Assembly (NCBI GenBank): GCA_020445605.1 | Contig: JAGRGH010000040.1 | Location: 112,646 to 176,645 of the forward strand | From: Chromatiales bacterium | Lineage (GTDB): Bacteria > Pseudomonadota > Gammaproteobacteria > JAGRGH01 | Reading direction: 5' to 3' | Length of the DNA: 64,000 bases | In this document: in pieces, positions 53,503 through 61,799 of the stretch | How positions within the stretch are numbered: position 1 is the first letter of the stretch | How the letters are laid out: every line of letters starts with the position of its first letter | Translations under genes and position numbers: made by a program | Notes under the pieces: model-generated | The model's database searches: none | What the model was told of the DNA's origin: nothing | Seen by the model: the letters and a program-made list of their open reading frames with translations, nothing else

Positions 53503-55173
53503 ATGGCTGAATCGGCCGCATCCGCTCGCGGCACAACGCTGCGAATCGGCGAGTGGACGGTCGACGCCGCGATGCTGAGCCTGCACCGCGACGACCGCAC
53601 CGAGCGGCTCGAACCGAAGGTCATGGACGTGCTGCTGCTTTTGGCCAGGCAGCCGGGCACGGTCGTGACGCGTGACGACTTCGAGCGCGAGGTCTGGGGC
53701 GGTCGTTTTGTCGCCTATGGCGCGCTGGCGAACGCGATCGCGAAGCTGCGCCGGGTGCTCGGCGATGCCGGGCGCGACGGCGAGTACATCGAGACCGTGT
53801 CGAAGACCGGCTATCGGCTGGTCGCCGAGGTCCACGAGCTGTCGGGCGCCGAGGCGCAGCCGGCGCGGGCTGTATCGCCGGAACGAGTCTCACGACGCCG
53901 GGTGTCGTCCGCCTTCCTGGCCCTGATCATGCTCGCGGCGGCGGTCGCGGCATTCGCCTGGTATCTGTTCTCGCGTTCACCGGCCGCCGGTGATGTGCCA
54001 GGAATCGCCGTGCTGCCGTTCGAAAACCTTGGCGACCCGGCCGGTGAGGACTACCTCGCCAATGGCATCACCAACGATCTGATCACCGATCTCGCAAAGC
54101 TCCGGGGCCTGCGGGTGATCGCGCGCGAGTCCGCCTTTGCGTTCCGCGAATCGTCGGCCGGCGTGCGCGAAATTGCCGAGCGGCTCGGCGTTCGGTATCT
54201 GGTGCGCGGCAGCGTGCAGCGCGCCGCTGATCAGCTGCGCATCAACACGGCACTGGTCGACGCGCGTGCGGATCGGGTGCTCTGGGCGGAGCGTTACGAG
54301 CGCCGGATCGACGCGCTGTTCGCGCTCCAGGACGAACTCGTCGAGCGCGTGATCACGGCGCTGCGCTTACAGCTCGATCCGGACGAACGGCTGCATCTTG
54401 CCCGCGACTACAGCCGCAGCTTGGAGGCCTACGACGCCTTTCTGCAGGGTCAGGACCACTACGCGCGCCGCTCGCCGGAGGAGCATCGGCTGGCCGAACA
54501 GGCCTACCGTCGCGCCATCGAACTGGATCCCGGGTTTGCGCGCGCCTGGGCCGGGTTGGCGTTGATGCGCTCGCGTGGGCTGATCGACGGCTGGGATCCG
54601 GATCCGCCCGCGGCCCTGCGCGAATCGCGCGAGTTCGCCGACCGTGCCGAGACCCTGGCGGCCGACCTGCCCCAGGTGCAGTTCGTGCAGGGTCAGCTCG
54701 ACCTGCTGGAACGACGTTACCCCGATGCACTTGCGCGCACCGGGCTTGCCATCGATGTAAACCCGGGCTACGCGGACGCACATGCGCTGCGCGCCTGGAC
54801 ACTGCATTTCGCGGGTCGGCCGACCCAGGGGCTGGAGGCCTTCGAAATCGCCTCGCGCCTGAATCCGCGCATACCGGTCGTCTATCTGCTCGTGCGCGGC
54901 GCGCTGCACTATCGGCTGGGAAATGTGGAATCGGCGATCGCGGATTTCGAACGCGGCGTTGCGATCAACCCGAACTATCAGCAGGTGCGCCTGTGGCTCG
55001 CCGCCGCGTACGTCGCCGCGGGGCGTGCCGACGACGGGCGCTGGCAGATCACCGAGCTGCTGGCGCTGAATCCGTATATCAGTCTCGGCTACCTTGAAGC
55101 CAACCTGCCCATTGAAGACGCCGCCTACCGCGACCGACTCCTGAACGATCTGCGCACCGCAGGTCTCGAGTAG
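53503..55173 (+). CDS. CadC/ToxR-type membrane transcriptional regulator with TPR C-terminus
   Basis: A 556-residue protein. Residues about 12-110 are an OmpR-type winged helix (GEWTVDAAMLSLHRDDRTER, LEPKVMDVLLLLARQPGTVV, EYIETVSKTGYRLVAEV). A single TM (about 138-158, SSAFLALIMLAAAVAAFAWY) leads to a periplasmic part of two modules: an adenylate-cyclase-regulator-like domain (IAVLPFENLGDPAGEDYLAN and on) and three to four TPRs (about 330-520). This is the CadC-like plan: DNA-binding inside, sensing outside, acting without phosphorylation. The divergent position next to soxYZ suggests it controls those genes (inference). The TAG stop is part of the R4 repeat edge. Confidence 0.88.
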   Translation: MAESAASARGTTLRIGEWTVDAAMLSLHRDDRTERLEPKVMDVLLLLARQPGTVVTRDDFEREVWGGRFVAYGALANAIAKLRRVLGDAGRDGEYIETVSKTGYRLVAEVHELSGAEAQPARAVSPERVSRRRVSSAFLALIMLAAAVAAFAWYLFSRSPAAGDVPGIAVLPFENLGDPAGEDYLANGITNDLITDLAKLRGLRVIARESAFAFRESSAGVREIAERLGVRYLVRGSVQRAADQLRINTALVDARADRVLWAERYERRIDALFALQDELVERVITALRLQLDPDERLHLARDYSRSLEAYDAFLQGQDHYARRSPEEHRLAEQAYRRAIELDPGFARAWAGLALMRSRGLIDGWDPDPPAALRESREFADRAETLAADLPQVQFVQGQLDLLERRYPDALARTGLAIDVNPGYADAHALRAWTLHFAGRPTQGLEAFEIASRLNPRIPVVYLLVRGALHYRLGNVESAIADFERGVAINPNYQQVRLWLAAAYVAAGRADDGRWQITELLALNPYISLGYLEANLPIEDAAYRDRLLNDLRTAGLE

Positions 55174-55654
55174 GGTGCGCACCGCGCACCGCGGAATCAC
55201 CAATCGCCCGATTGAACCGCCGAGACGCGGAGCCGGTAGGGTGCGCACCGCGCACCGTTTCGAATCTGCCCGCCGTGAATGGTGCGCATTGCACACCCTA
55301 CGTGCGCTGGGGCTTTTGGCCGGTGTCGGGTGCGCGCCGCGCACCGTGGAATCACCAATCGCCCGATTGAACCACCGAGACGCGGAGCTGGTAGGGTGCG
55401 CACCGCGCACCGTTTTGAATCTGCCCGCCGTGAATGGTGCGCATTGCACACCCTACGCGCGCCGGCGCTTTTGACCGGTGTCGGGTGCGCGCCGCGCACC
55501 GTGGAATCACCAATCGCCTGATTGAACCGCCGAGCCGCGGAGCTGGTAGGGTGCGCATCGCGCACCGTTTCGAATCTGCCCGCCGTGAATGGTGCGCATT
55601 GCACACCCTACGCGCGCCGGGGCTCTTGACCGGTATCGGGTGCGCGCCGCGCAC
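55171..55654 (+). repeat. Repeat R4: three 155-bp tandem units plus partial unit
   Basis: Units start at 55172, 55327 and 55482 with a constant 155-bp period, and a fourth breaks off after about 18 bp. Each unit contains two TAGGGTGCGCACCGCGCACC-like palindromes (or TCGGGTGCGCGCCGCGCACC) separated by GAATCACCAATCGCC on one side and GAATCTGCCCGCCGTGAATG on the other. The GTGCGCAYTGCACACCCTAC-type palindrome is a common dispersed repeat in proteobacteria. Short frames within it are artefacts. The rest of the 55174-55889 gap shows no gene; the promoter of 55890 probably lies between 55655 and 55889. Confidence 0.88.
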
Positions 55655-55889
55655 CGTCTTGGTGTGCGCGTGACGCCTCGGATATCGTTTTGGTGCACCG
55701 ATGCGGCGCCGGCTTTTCCGCGCCACGCCCGGGCGTCAATAAACGCCGGAAATTCAGGTCTGTTTGATTGCGCCATCGCAATGCAAATCTGGCGCGATCC
55801 TTGCTACTTTCAGCGGCAATCCTGCGCCCTCTGGCGCGGGGCAAACCCCAACCTCAATCACCTGGGCATTGCAGCCGGAACCACCGAAC

Positions 55890-57149
55890 ATGAACTCGCT
55901 TTCTTTCCCGCGTCACGGCGACAAGGAAAACTCGCCGTTCTTCGAGAGCTATCTACAGCGCCTGCTCGCCGAGCGCGACCGCGTCGGCCTGACCGAAATG
56001 ATCGGCCAGATCGAGGCACTGATGATCACCGTCGACCCGGACCATTCCGTGCGCTACGTCGGCGAGCTGTGCCTGATGACGCCCTACCACTACCTCGTGA
56101 CGCTCGAGAGCGAGAGCCACTGGACGCATGTGCTGCGCATCGACATGGCCTACCCGGACCTGCTCGTGCGCGAGGTCAAGGACCCGAACACGCGCGGCAT
56201 CTTCCGCAGTCTGAACGAGGTCTATCCGATCGGCGCGCACAAGCCGAACAGCCGCTACATGGGCGAGATCCTGCGCGTGACCAACCGCAGCGAGGTCGTG
56301 CGCCTGCAACAGGAGCGCGAGTTCCGCTTCTTCAATCAGGACGAAGTCCGCAAGCTTGAGCTGCCCGGCAACCTCGCGATCACCAAGCCCTCGCCGTACA
56401 CGCACAACATCCTTGCCTACATGGAGCGGCCCGAGGATCAGCTGCGCGTCTACGCGCTCGGCATGTCGACCATCCGCGAGGACGTGCAGGCCGAGTACGA
56501 GGCCGCCAAGACCATGCAGGCCCAGCTCGGCATCGAGCGGCTGCTGATGCCGATCGACCACCTGGCCACGCGCGTCTATGCGCAGAACCGCGAAGTGGCG
56601 ATCCTCGAGTGGCTGTCACTGTCCGGTTACTACTACTGGGGCTCCTACGACATTCGCGACCAGAACTCCTCGACGAATGTGACCAAGAGCGTGCACTTCC
56701 CGCAGGAGATCAACAGCCCCGCGAAGGTGTTCACGGCGAACAACACGCCGTATTTCGTCAATCATCTGGAACGGTTGCCATCGCCGACCGAAACCTTCGT
56801 GCGCAACTACGGCCCGCGGCTGCACCACGTCGCGATCGGCGTCAATGACGGCCAGGTCGGCGATGTGGAAAACATTGACTACGTCGTCAACGCCATCGCA
56901 CAACAGGGCAAGCGTTTCCTTCTGGATGTGATCGGCTCACGCGAGGAAGGCATCAAGCAGATCTTCTCCGGTGCCTCGGAGCATTCCTCGCTGATCATCG
57001 AGTACGTGCAGCGCTTCGGCGATTTCGACGGTTTCTTCACCAAGCAGAACGTCGCGCAGCTGACCCAGGCCGCGGGCGTGGACGACGAACTGCAGAACAT
57101 GCAGGCCGCGACGCTGAACGCGTTCGCACCGGGCGGTCGCCCGAACTGA
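55890..57149 (+). CDS. VOC-fold dioxygenase related to 4-hydroxyphenylpyruvate dioxygenase
   Basis: A 419-residue protein. The C-terminal half carries the Fe(II) facial triad in HPPD order: IDHLATRVY (His 224), LHHVAIGVND (His 313) and LIIEYVQRFGDFDGFFTKQN (Glu 371), the last being the HPPD-type C-terminal signature (EFIQR in classical enzymes). The N-terminal half (GLTEMIGQIEALMITVDPDH and on) does not resemble plain HPPD, and the usual substrate-binding residues cannot be checked by eye. ATG 55890 is chosen over the longer frame from 55764, which starts in unrelated sequence. It is a single gene followed by a terminator. Probable non-haem iron dioxygenase; substrate uncertain. Confidence 0.72.
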   Translation: MNSLSFPRHGDKENSPFFESYLQRLLAERDRVGLTEMIGQIEALMITVDPDHSVRYVGELCLMTPYHYLVTLESESHWTHVLRIDMAYPDLLVREVKDPNTRGIFRSLNEVYPIGAHKPNSRYMGEILRVTNRSEVVRLQQEREFRFFNQDEVRKLELPGNLAITKPSPYTHNILAYMERPEDQLRVYALGMSTIREDVQAEYEAAKTMQAQLGIERLLMPIDHLATRVYAQNREVAILEWLSLSGYYYWGSYDIRDQNSSTNVTKSVHFPQEINSPAKVFTANNTPYFVNHLERLPSPTETFVRNYGPRLHHVAIGVNDGQVGDVENIDYVVNAIAQQGKRFLLDVIGSREEGIKQIFSGASEHSSLIIEYVQRFGDFDGFFTKQNVAQLTQAAGVDDELQNMQAATLNAFAPGGRPN

Positions 57150-57159
57150 CCAGACGATG

Positions 57160-57183
57160 CCGGCGGCTAGCAGCCGCCGGTTT
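57160..57183 (+). terminator. Terminator of dioxygenase gene
   Basis: Stem CCGGCGGCT (57160-57168) with AGCCGCCGG (57172-57180), then TTT, 10 bp after the stop codon. Confidence 0.8.
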
Positions 57184-57252
57184 CCTAACGACCGAGCTGT
57201 GCGGTGCAAATGAAGCGCAGCCTAGTTTGCAACCGAACCAGCGCTTGTTAGG
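57184..57252 (-). other. attC-like hairpin at 3' side of the SIR2-kinase gene
   Basis: Read on the minus strand (the gene's strand) the 69-bp segment starts with ACCTAAC and ends with GTTAGG (outer arms CCTAAC/GTTAGG). Then come GCTG/CAGC and a longer inner pairing GGTGCAAA/TTTGCAACC, with unpaired internal loops between. This R-box, spacer, L-box layout, the RYYYAAC start and the size match integron attC sites, though the final base differs (GTTAGGA in place of GTTRRRY). No integrase is in the window. Confidence 0.5.
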
Positions 57253-57259
57253 TAATATT

Positions 57260-57284
57260 TAGGACGGGCTAAACACCCGTCCTT
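57260..57284 (-). terminator. Terminator-like hairpin downstream of SIR2-kinase gene
   Basis: GGACGGG (57262-57268) pairs with CCCGTCC (57276-57282) around the loop CTAAACA, with TAAATATTA on the minus-strand side. It is about 40 bp past the gene's stop. Confidence 0.55.
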
Positions 57285-57322
57285 ACCCGATTAGTTTGCA
57301 CATTACCGTGATAGTTCTGAAC

Positions 57323-59692
57323 TTAGCGGTTTAAGCGTGCTATCACCCGATCCAAAAAAGTATCTAACTGTGCGGGGACTGCTTCGAGCAGCTCTACCGG
57401 ATCCGATGCTTGTAGATCGATAGTCGCCAAGAAATCCCTGCTCTCAACAGCAATCTCTTCCTTTTCGACGAAGGAGCGTGCGATGGGGCTGGACATTGCC
57501 TTAAGGTCGTTTATCGCACTGAGTAGGTCTCTATATTTCTCGTTTCCCTGCTGGGAATACCGGATACGAATTCTGATACCGCTATGAGATGGGCTTTGTG
57601 AAGCTGTCGCCGTCAAACCGGTACCTCGATCGCGCCGGGGCCATCCATCCAGCAACTCGTAGTCTTCGAGCATCGTGGTTCTTGCGAAAAGCTCTTCGGC
57701 GATCGCTGACAAATCGGTTATCGTTTCTGGCGAATCCAGTACCTGCTTCATTGTCTGCATTTCCGCAACAATTTCAGCAAACGATAGTCGACCGTGTTGT
57801 TTGAATTCTGTCGCGCCCTTTATCAAACGTTGGAACATTCTAGGAAGTGACTTCCACTCTGTGCATTTGCGACGCGCAGACAAGTTTGTGAGTGTTTCGT
57901 GCCAGTCCCGTCGTAGGTTCATGTTAATAATTGGATCCGACGTACTTAAAACATAGTAAGCAGTCATTCCGAAACCAAAGGAATCTACGGCAGCGCTTCG
58001 AGTCGTCGCGTCTAGTTGAGAGTTAAGTTGCTCTGGTGCTAGGTATGCCGTGCCTCCAGCAACGTAAACGGATTTCTCCATCGCGCCGATGTGCCAAGAC
58101 AGATCGAAATCAAGCACAACCAACTCGCCGTGAACTCCCTCGGCGTAATAATCTCGGATCATCACATTATGCGGGCGTAAATCTCTGTGGAGAACTCGTT
58201 CGGGGGCGTTATGCGCCGCATAAACCACTTCAGCGAGCCGACTGAGGACGTCGATAATTTCTCGCCAATCCGAAACTCCACCTTGCGCTACAATTTCGTG
58301 TAGCGTCGCACCCTCGATCCAATCCATGACGACAACTGGAGGAATTTCTGAGGCGGCTAAGAATCTGACAATTCCGCTTATTCCCCGCTTCTCCAAGTAT
58401 TGCATTGAGCGAACGCCACGCCTGAATGCATCCAGCATGTCGGGACGCTCTCGCACTTCGTGACGAAAAGCCTTAATTGCTACTTCGTTTCCTAAGTGGT
58501 CGTAGCCATGCCATACCTTCCCGAATCCGCCTTCTTTGCGGAAGTCTGTGAGTTTATAACCGAGAACTTCATTTGCATCGTCCGAATCGGGTTCGAACGA
58601 TGATGCTAGAAGGATTGGTCTCGCATACGTGCGGCTAAACTCGGCAAATGCTGTTGAGCTATCGGAATCCCCAGAGATAAGAAGGGCGCAAGCATGGCGA
58701 TTTAGTAAGTTACGTAACGCGTTTGGACTCTGCGTCATAAGATCCATGGGGGCTTGTATTGGTTCGGATGCATCCGATGCATCGGGGCCGAACGACCAAG
58801 CAACCGGAGTGCCAGGCTCCGAAAGCGGAACGTGCTGCTTTAATGCGTGGAAAATCTCTAAGACTTCTTGGTGCGTCCCGTCCCTATTCTGGTACTCAAC
58901 TACCTGAATCCCAGATCTTTCAGCCTGTTGGAGCGCGTCGAAGTCGTCGACTGAGGTGATCCAGAAATGAGGCCCGATATTGATATGGTCCGTTCGCAAC
59001 TCACGAAAGCGCTCAAGCACTGCTTTGTCCGTCGCTGTCACTCCGACTAGCACGATAATGCAGTACTTGATGCAATCTCTTACAAATTCGGTGTAATCGC
59101 TCCTTTTTAACAAGGCCGCAAGCTTTCTCTGCGTGAACACCCAATTCACAGGATCCTCTAGGTGGCCGTGTAGATTAGCCACAAATCGGCGGCGCGGGTC
59201 GGTCAGGCTTCCAATTAGTTCACGCAGGTCGTTTCCACTTCGTTCCGTCATGGATAAATCGCGAGCGTCGCTACTCTGGAACGACCTAAGCGCAAGTCGA
59301 TCGACGTTCAAAGTGAGAATACCGCGAACACCAAGATTCCAAAGCTGGGTGTAGCCTTTAGGTATCGTGCACTTCAGAGCGCCTTGTAGTTGGCGAGTGA
59401 TCGCGGCCTGAAAGGTGCTTGAGCCAAACGCCTCTTCAAGATGCTCGAAAGACTTCCATACCGAACTCGCGTTCCTAGATGCGCCCAGCAATGCTCGCCG
59501 GCGCGTAGCAGTGTCCGGATTAGAACTGGAGATTAGATCCTTTAGTTCATTCTCTAGCTGATTCTGGAGTTGTGGCCAAGTCGGCAGTCCACTCGGTGCG
59601 CTTAAACCCGAGCCCGCCCAGATAACAATCGGCTTGCCACGGACGGTCCATGCATCAAGGAGCGAGCGGTACGCTGGCGAGTTCGTATCCAT
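57323..59692 (-). CDS. SIR2-domain / Ser-Thr protein kinase fusion (candidate anti-phage effector)
   Basis: A 789-residue protein with two enzymatic parts. Residues about 1-290 are a SIR2 domain: IWAGSGLSAPSGLPTW (23-38, NAD-binding), LTLNVD (Asn 129) and NLHGHLEDP (catalytic-type His 175/177), VLVGVTATD and WITSVDDFD. After a linker, residues about 380-620 are a protein kinase: EGGFGKVW glycine loop, VAIK (Lys 407), HRDLRPHN (502-509), LDFD in place of DFG (528-530), GGTAYLAPEQL (547-556) and AVDSFGFG. The last 170 residues are unassigned. SIR2 proteins in bacteria often deplete NAD+ to abort phage growth. The gene is lower in GC than its surroundings and stands alone with an attC-like hairpin and IS-end-like repeats around it, so transfer is likely. 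Confidence 0.9.
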   Translation of the reverse strand: MDTNSPAYRSLLDAWTVRGKPIVIWAGSGLSAPSGLPTWPQLQNQLENELKDLISSSNPDTATRRRALLGASRNASSVWKSFEHLEEAFGSSTFQAAITRQLQGALKCTIPKGYTQLWNLGVRGILTLNVDRLALRSFQSSDARDLSMTERSGNDLRELIGSLTDPRRRFVANLHGHLEDPVNWVFTQRKLAALLKRSDYTEFVRDCIKYCIIVLVGVTATDKAVLERFRELRTDHINIGPHFWITSVDDFDALQQAERSGIQVVEYQNRDGTHQEVLEIFHALKQHVPLSEPGTPVAWSFGPDASDASEPIQAPMDLMTQSPNALRNLLNRHACALLISGDSDSSTAFAEFSRTYARPILLASSFEPDSDDANEVLGYKLTDFRKEGGFGKVWHGYDHLGNEVAIKAFRHEVRERPDMLDAFRRGVRSMQYLEKRGISGIVRFLAASEIPPVVVMDWIEGATLHEIVAQGGVSDWREIIDVLSRLAEVVYAAHNAPERVLHRDLRPHNVMIRDYYAEGVHGELVVLDFDLSWHIGAMEKSVYVAGGTAYLAPEQLNSQLDATTRSAAVDSFGFGMTAYYVLSTSDPIINMNLRRDWHETLTNLSARRKCTEWKSLPRMFQRLIKGATEFKQHGRLSFAEIVAEMQTMKQVLDSPETITDLSAIAEELFARTTMLEDYELLDGWPRRDRGTGLTATASQSPSHSGIRIRIRYSQQGNEKYRDLLSAINDLKAMSSPIARSFVEKEEIAVESRDFLATIDLQASDPVELLEAVPAQLDTFLDRVIARLNR

Positions 59693-60281
59693 GAGTTAGC
59701 ACCGATTCTTAGTGGTAGACATCATGAGTAAAACTTTCCGCTTCGTGCAAACTAACAGTTGTTAGAAGACAAGGTGTCCATAAGTATTCCGGGCACTGGT
59801 GTCCATAAGCATTCCAGGGCCGGGGCGCGGTTGGAGTCGCATTTCCGGTAACCGTCTGATTTCAGCGGATTCAAATGGTTGCCGATCAGTTTTCGGTCGG
59901 CGCGTCGCGGAATGCTTATGGACACTTTGTCCCATAACTTCCCGCGACAAAAAAGACACTTGAAACTGCGGTGTTCGCCGAAGGTTGGCCCGAAAGGCGC
60001 GCGAACGTGTGCGTAGCGGGGCTTCGGCCAGATGCGAACGGACGCAGTGCAGAGGCGGTGCCGCGGTTCCGGGCTCGATGGATTTTCGAGAATGAGATCG
60101 CGACGGTGATGTTCCGAAGAACGTCTGGTACCTTCTGCCTGTTGCATCCGTCCTGCTCCCGCGGCGTCTGGCCGCTTTCCCCGCTCGGTTCGGTGAACCT
60201 AGCAGGCCGGTCGCAACCTTACAAGTGTGAAAGCGTGAAGCGGCGCGGCAACCCTAGCGAACCGAAATTGACCAGCGCTGT
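59693..60281. other. Intergenic region, 589 bp, remnants of mobile DNA
   Basis: Promoter of the SIR2-kinase gene is expected near 59693-59770; a small palindrome CTAACAGTTGTTAG (59752-59765) lies there. From 59774 to 59943 are IS-end-like repeats (separate entry). From about 59950 to 60281 no gene is seen; the GC-rich sequence looks like ordinary non-coding DNA. Confidence 0.45.
59774..59943. repeat. Inverted and direct copies of a 17-bp IS-end-like sequence
   Basis: GTGTCCATAAGTATTCC (59774-59790) and GTGTCCATAAGCATTCC (59799-59815) in direct order, GGAATGCTTATGGACAC (59909-59925) inverted, and a weaker direct copy TGTCCCATAACTTCC (59929-59943). Multiple short copies at each end are typical of IS21-type element termini. 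The about 170 bp between the ends has no transposase, so it is a MITE or relic. Confidence 0.7.
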
Positions 60282-61091
60282 TCAACCCCGCCGGAACACG
60301 CCACGGTAGAAGCGGATCTGATCGTCGGCGAGGCTGCGCCCGGCGTTGTCGGCCTTCTCGGCGAGCCGGTCCACGTACACGGCCAGGCCAAGATTGCCGG
60401 CGGCCGCCGGCGTGTGGTTCGCGACGCTGGTGCTGAAGTCGGCGTCGCTGACGTCTTCGAGTCGGTCCGCGTGCAGGCCGCGTTCGGCGAGCAGCCGGCC
60501 GATCTCGTCGGCACTCGCGAGATGGCTGTCGGCCGGTTCGGTTGCCCAGGGCAGTGGAAAATACGCCGTTGGCTCGGGGCCGGCGGTGACCTCCTGAAAC
60601 ACATAGAGACCGCCCGGTTTGAGTGCGCGCGCGATGGCGTCGTAAAGCCCGGGCTTGTCGGCGATGTTCATCCCGACGTTCTGCATCCAGACGACATCAA
60701 ACGATTCGTTTTCAAACGGCAGTTCCAATGCGCTGCCGAGATGCACGCCAATGCGGTCGTCGAGCCCGGTGAGCCGGTTCAGCAGCCGTGCCCCGGTGCA
60801 GTAGTCCGCGGACAGTTCCAAGCACTCGACCCGGCAGCCGGTTTCCGCAGCCAGCAGGCGGGCACAGCCGCCAAGGCCCGCGCCGATGTCCAGCACGCGT
60901 TCGTCGGCGCGAATCTGTGCGAGTTCCATGAGCTCGCGCGAGGATTGCAGGACGCCGGTGTGGAAGTGATCCAGCGGGCCGAGCATCTCGGGCGTGAGGC
61001 GTTCGTCGGGATTCAGCCCGGCCGCGCGCAGGCCGGCGAGGATGCGTTTCTCGATTTCGCTGACCGCGTAGTGGGCTTCAAGCGTCGACAT
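60282..61091 (-). CDS. Class I SAM methyltransferase, UbiE/coclaurine-type
   Basis: A 269-residue protein. SAM-binding motifs in order: VLDIGAGLGGCARLLA (motif I), VECLELSADYCTGARLLNRL (acidic end and helix), GSALELPFENESFDVVWMQN (motifs II/III) and ALKPGGLYVFQEV (post-III). The N-terminal part (HYAVSEIEKRILAGLRAAGL, PLDHFHTGVLQSSRELMELA) resembles methyltransferases of glycine/sarcosine or small amines. ATG 61091 begins the conserved region; an earlier start adds 16 polar residues. Single gene. Substrate unknown. Confidence 0.82.
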   Translation of the reverse strand: MSTLEAHYAVSEIEKRILAGLRAAGLNPDERLTPEMLGPLDHFHTGVLQSSRELMELAQIRADERVLDIGAGLGGCARLLAAETGCRVECLELSADYCTGARLLNRLTGLDDRIGVHLGSALELPFENESFDVVWMQNVGMNIADKPGLYDAIARALKPGGLYVFQEVTAGPEPTAYFPLPWATEPADSHLASADEIGRLLAERGLHADRLEDVSDADFSTSVANHTPAAAGNLGLAVYVDRLAEKADNAGRSLADDQIRFYRGVFRRG

Positions 61092-61159
61092 GGGGTTGGC
61101 CTCCGCCTTGGTCGCGGGGTTGTTTTGGTCCGCTGGCATTCGGCCGATGCTATCACCGA

Positions 61160-61320
61160 TATACAGCCATGGAGCGGCCCGCGAAGCGGCTGGTGCGCGG
61201 TGCGCACCCTACGAATCTATCGCCGCTATACGGCCATGGAGCACCCCCGAAGGCGGCTGGTGCGCGGTGCGCACCCGGCGAATCGGTTCGTCGGGTAGGG
61301 TGCGCACCGCGCACCGTGGG
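61160..61320. repeat. Repeat R4-related palindromes: two 67-bp direct units plus an inverted unit
   Basis: TATACAGCCATGGAGC (61160-) and TATACGGCCATGGAGC (61227-) start two 67-bp direct units, each ending in GGTGCGCGGTGCGCACC. A third palindrome, GGGTAGGGTGCGCACCGCGC, follows in opposite sense. The same palindrome is used in R4 at 55171-55654. The 61092-61397 gap has no gene; the promoter of 61398 should lie in its right part. Confidence 0.75.
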
Positions 61321-61397
61321 AGACGCCGTTCAGACGGATTCGCGCCCGTGCGCGGCGCCGCTTAGAATTCCTGCATTCTCTGAACGATTGATCGCGA

Positions 61398-61799
61398 ATG
61401 ACTGTTTACCTGCTGCGTGCGCTCACGGTTGTCACCGCACTGCTGGTCACGGCGGTGGCCGTTGCTGAGCCGATGGAAAGACGAACCGCGCACGGCTGGT
61501 TCACCGTCCGTGCCGAGCCGTTCGAGCCACCGGTGCCGGTCAACGAGATGCACGCTTGGCGCATCGAGGTGCTCAATGACGAGGGCAGGCCGGTGCCGGG
61601 CGCGAAGATCACTGTCGGTGGCGGCATGGCCGAGCACGGTCACGGCCTGCCGACCGCGCCGCGCTCCGTCGAAACGGAAACGCCGGGCGTCTACCGCATC
61701 GATGGCCTGCGCTTTCACATGCACGGCTGGTGGCAGGTCTGGCTGCGCATCGAGCGCGCCGCGCTGATCGATCACGTCACGTTCGACCTCAGGCTTTGA
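61398..61799 (+). CDS. Exported YtkA/FixH-like small protein
   Basis: A 133-residue protein: signal peptide (LLRALTVVTALLVTAVAVAE), then a single beta-sandwich (HAWRIEVLNDEGRPVPGAKI, GGGMAEHGHGLPTAPRSVE, YRIDGLRFHMHGWWQVWLRI). The His-rich part AEHGHG and the HMHGWWQ stretch match YtkA-like domains often found beside copper or cytochrome proteins. It overlaps the peroxidase gene by 4 bp (TTGA), so the two are translationally coupled and should work together in the periplasm. Confidence 0.82.
   Translation: MTVYLLRALTVVTALLVTAVAVAEPMERRTAHGWFTVRAEPFEPPVPVNEMHAWRIEVLNDEGRPVPGAKITVGGGMAEHGHGLPTAPRSVETETPGVYRIDGLRFHMHGWWQVWLRIERAALIDHVTFDLRL

Noticed and set aside
55171..55726. CRISPR-like array or several short repeat proteins
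   Set aside because: The units are 155 bp with no short repeat/unique spacer pattern, and the small frames only translate the palindromes.
59752..60147. Minus-strand frame of 131 codons next to the SIR2-kinase gene
   Set aside because: It crosses all IS-end-like repeats, has no domain and no ribosome site.
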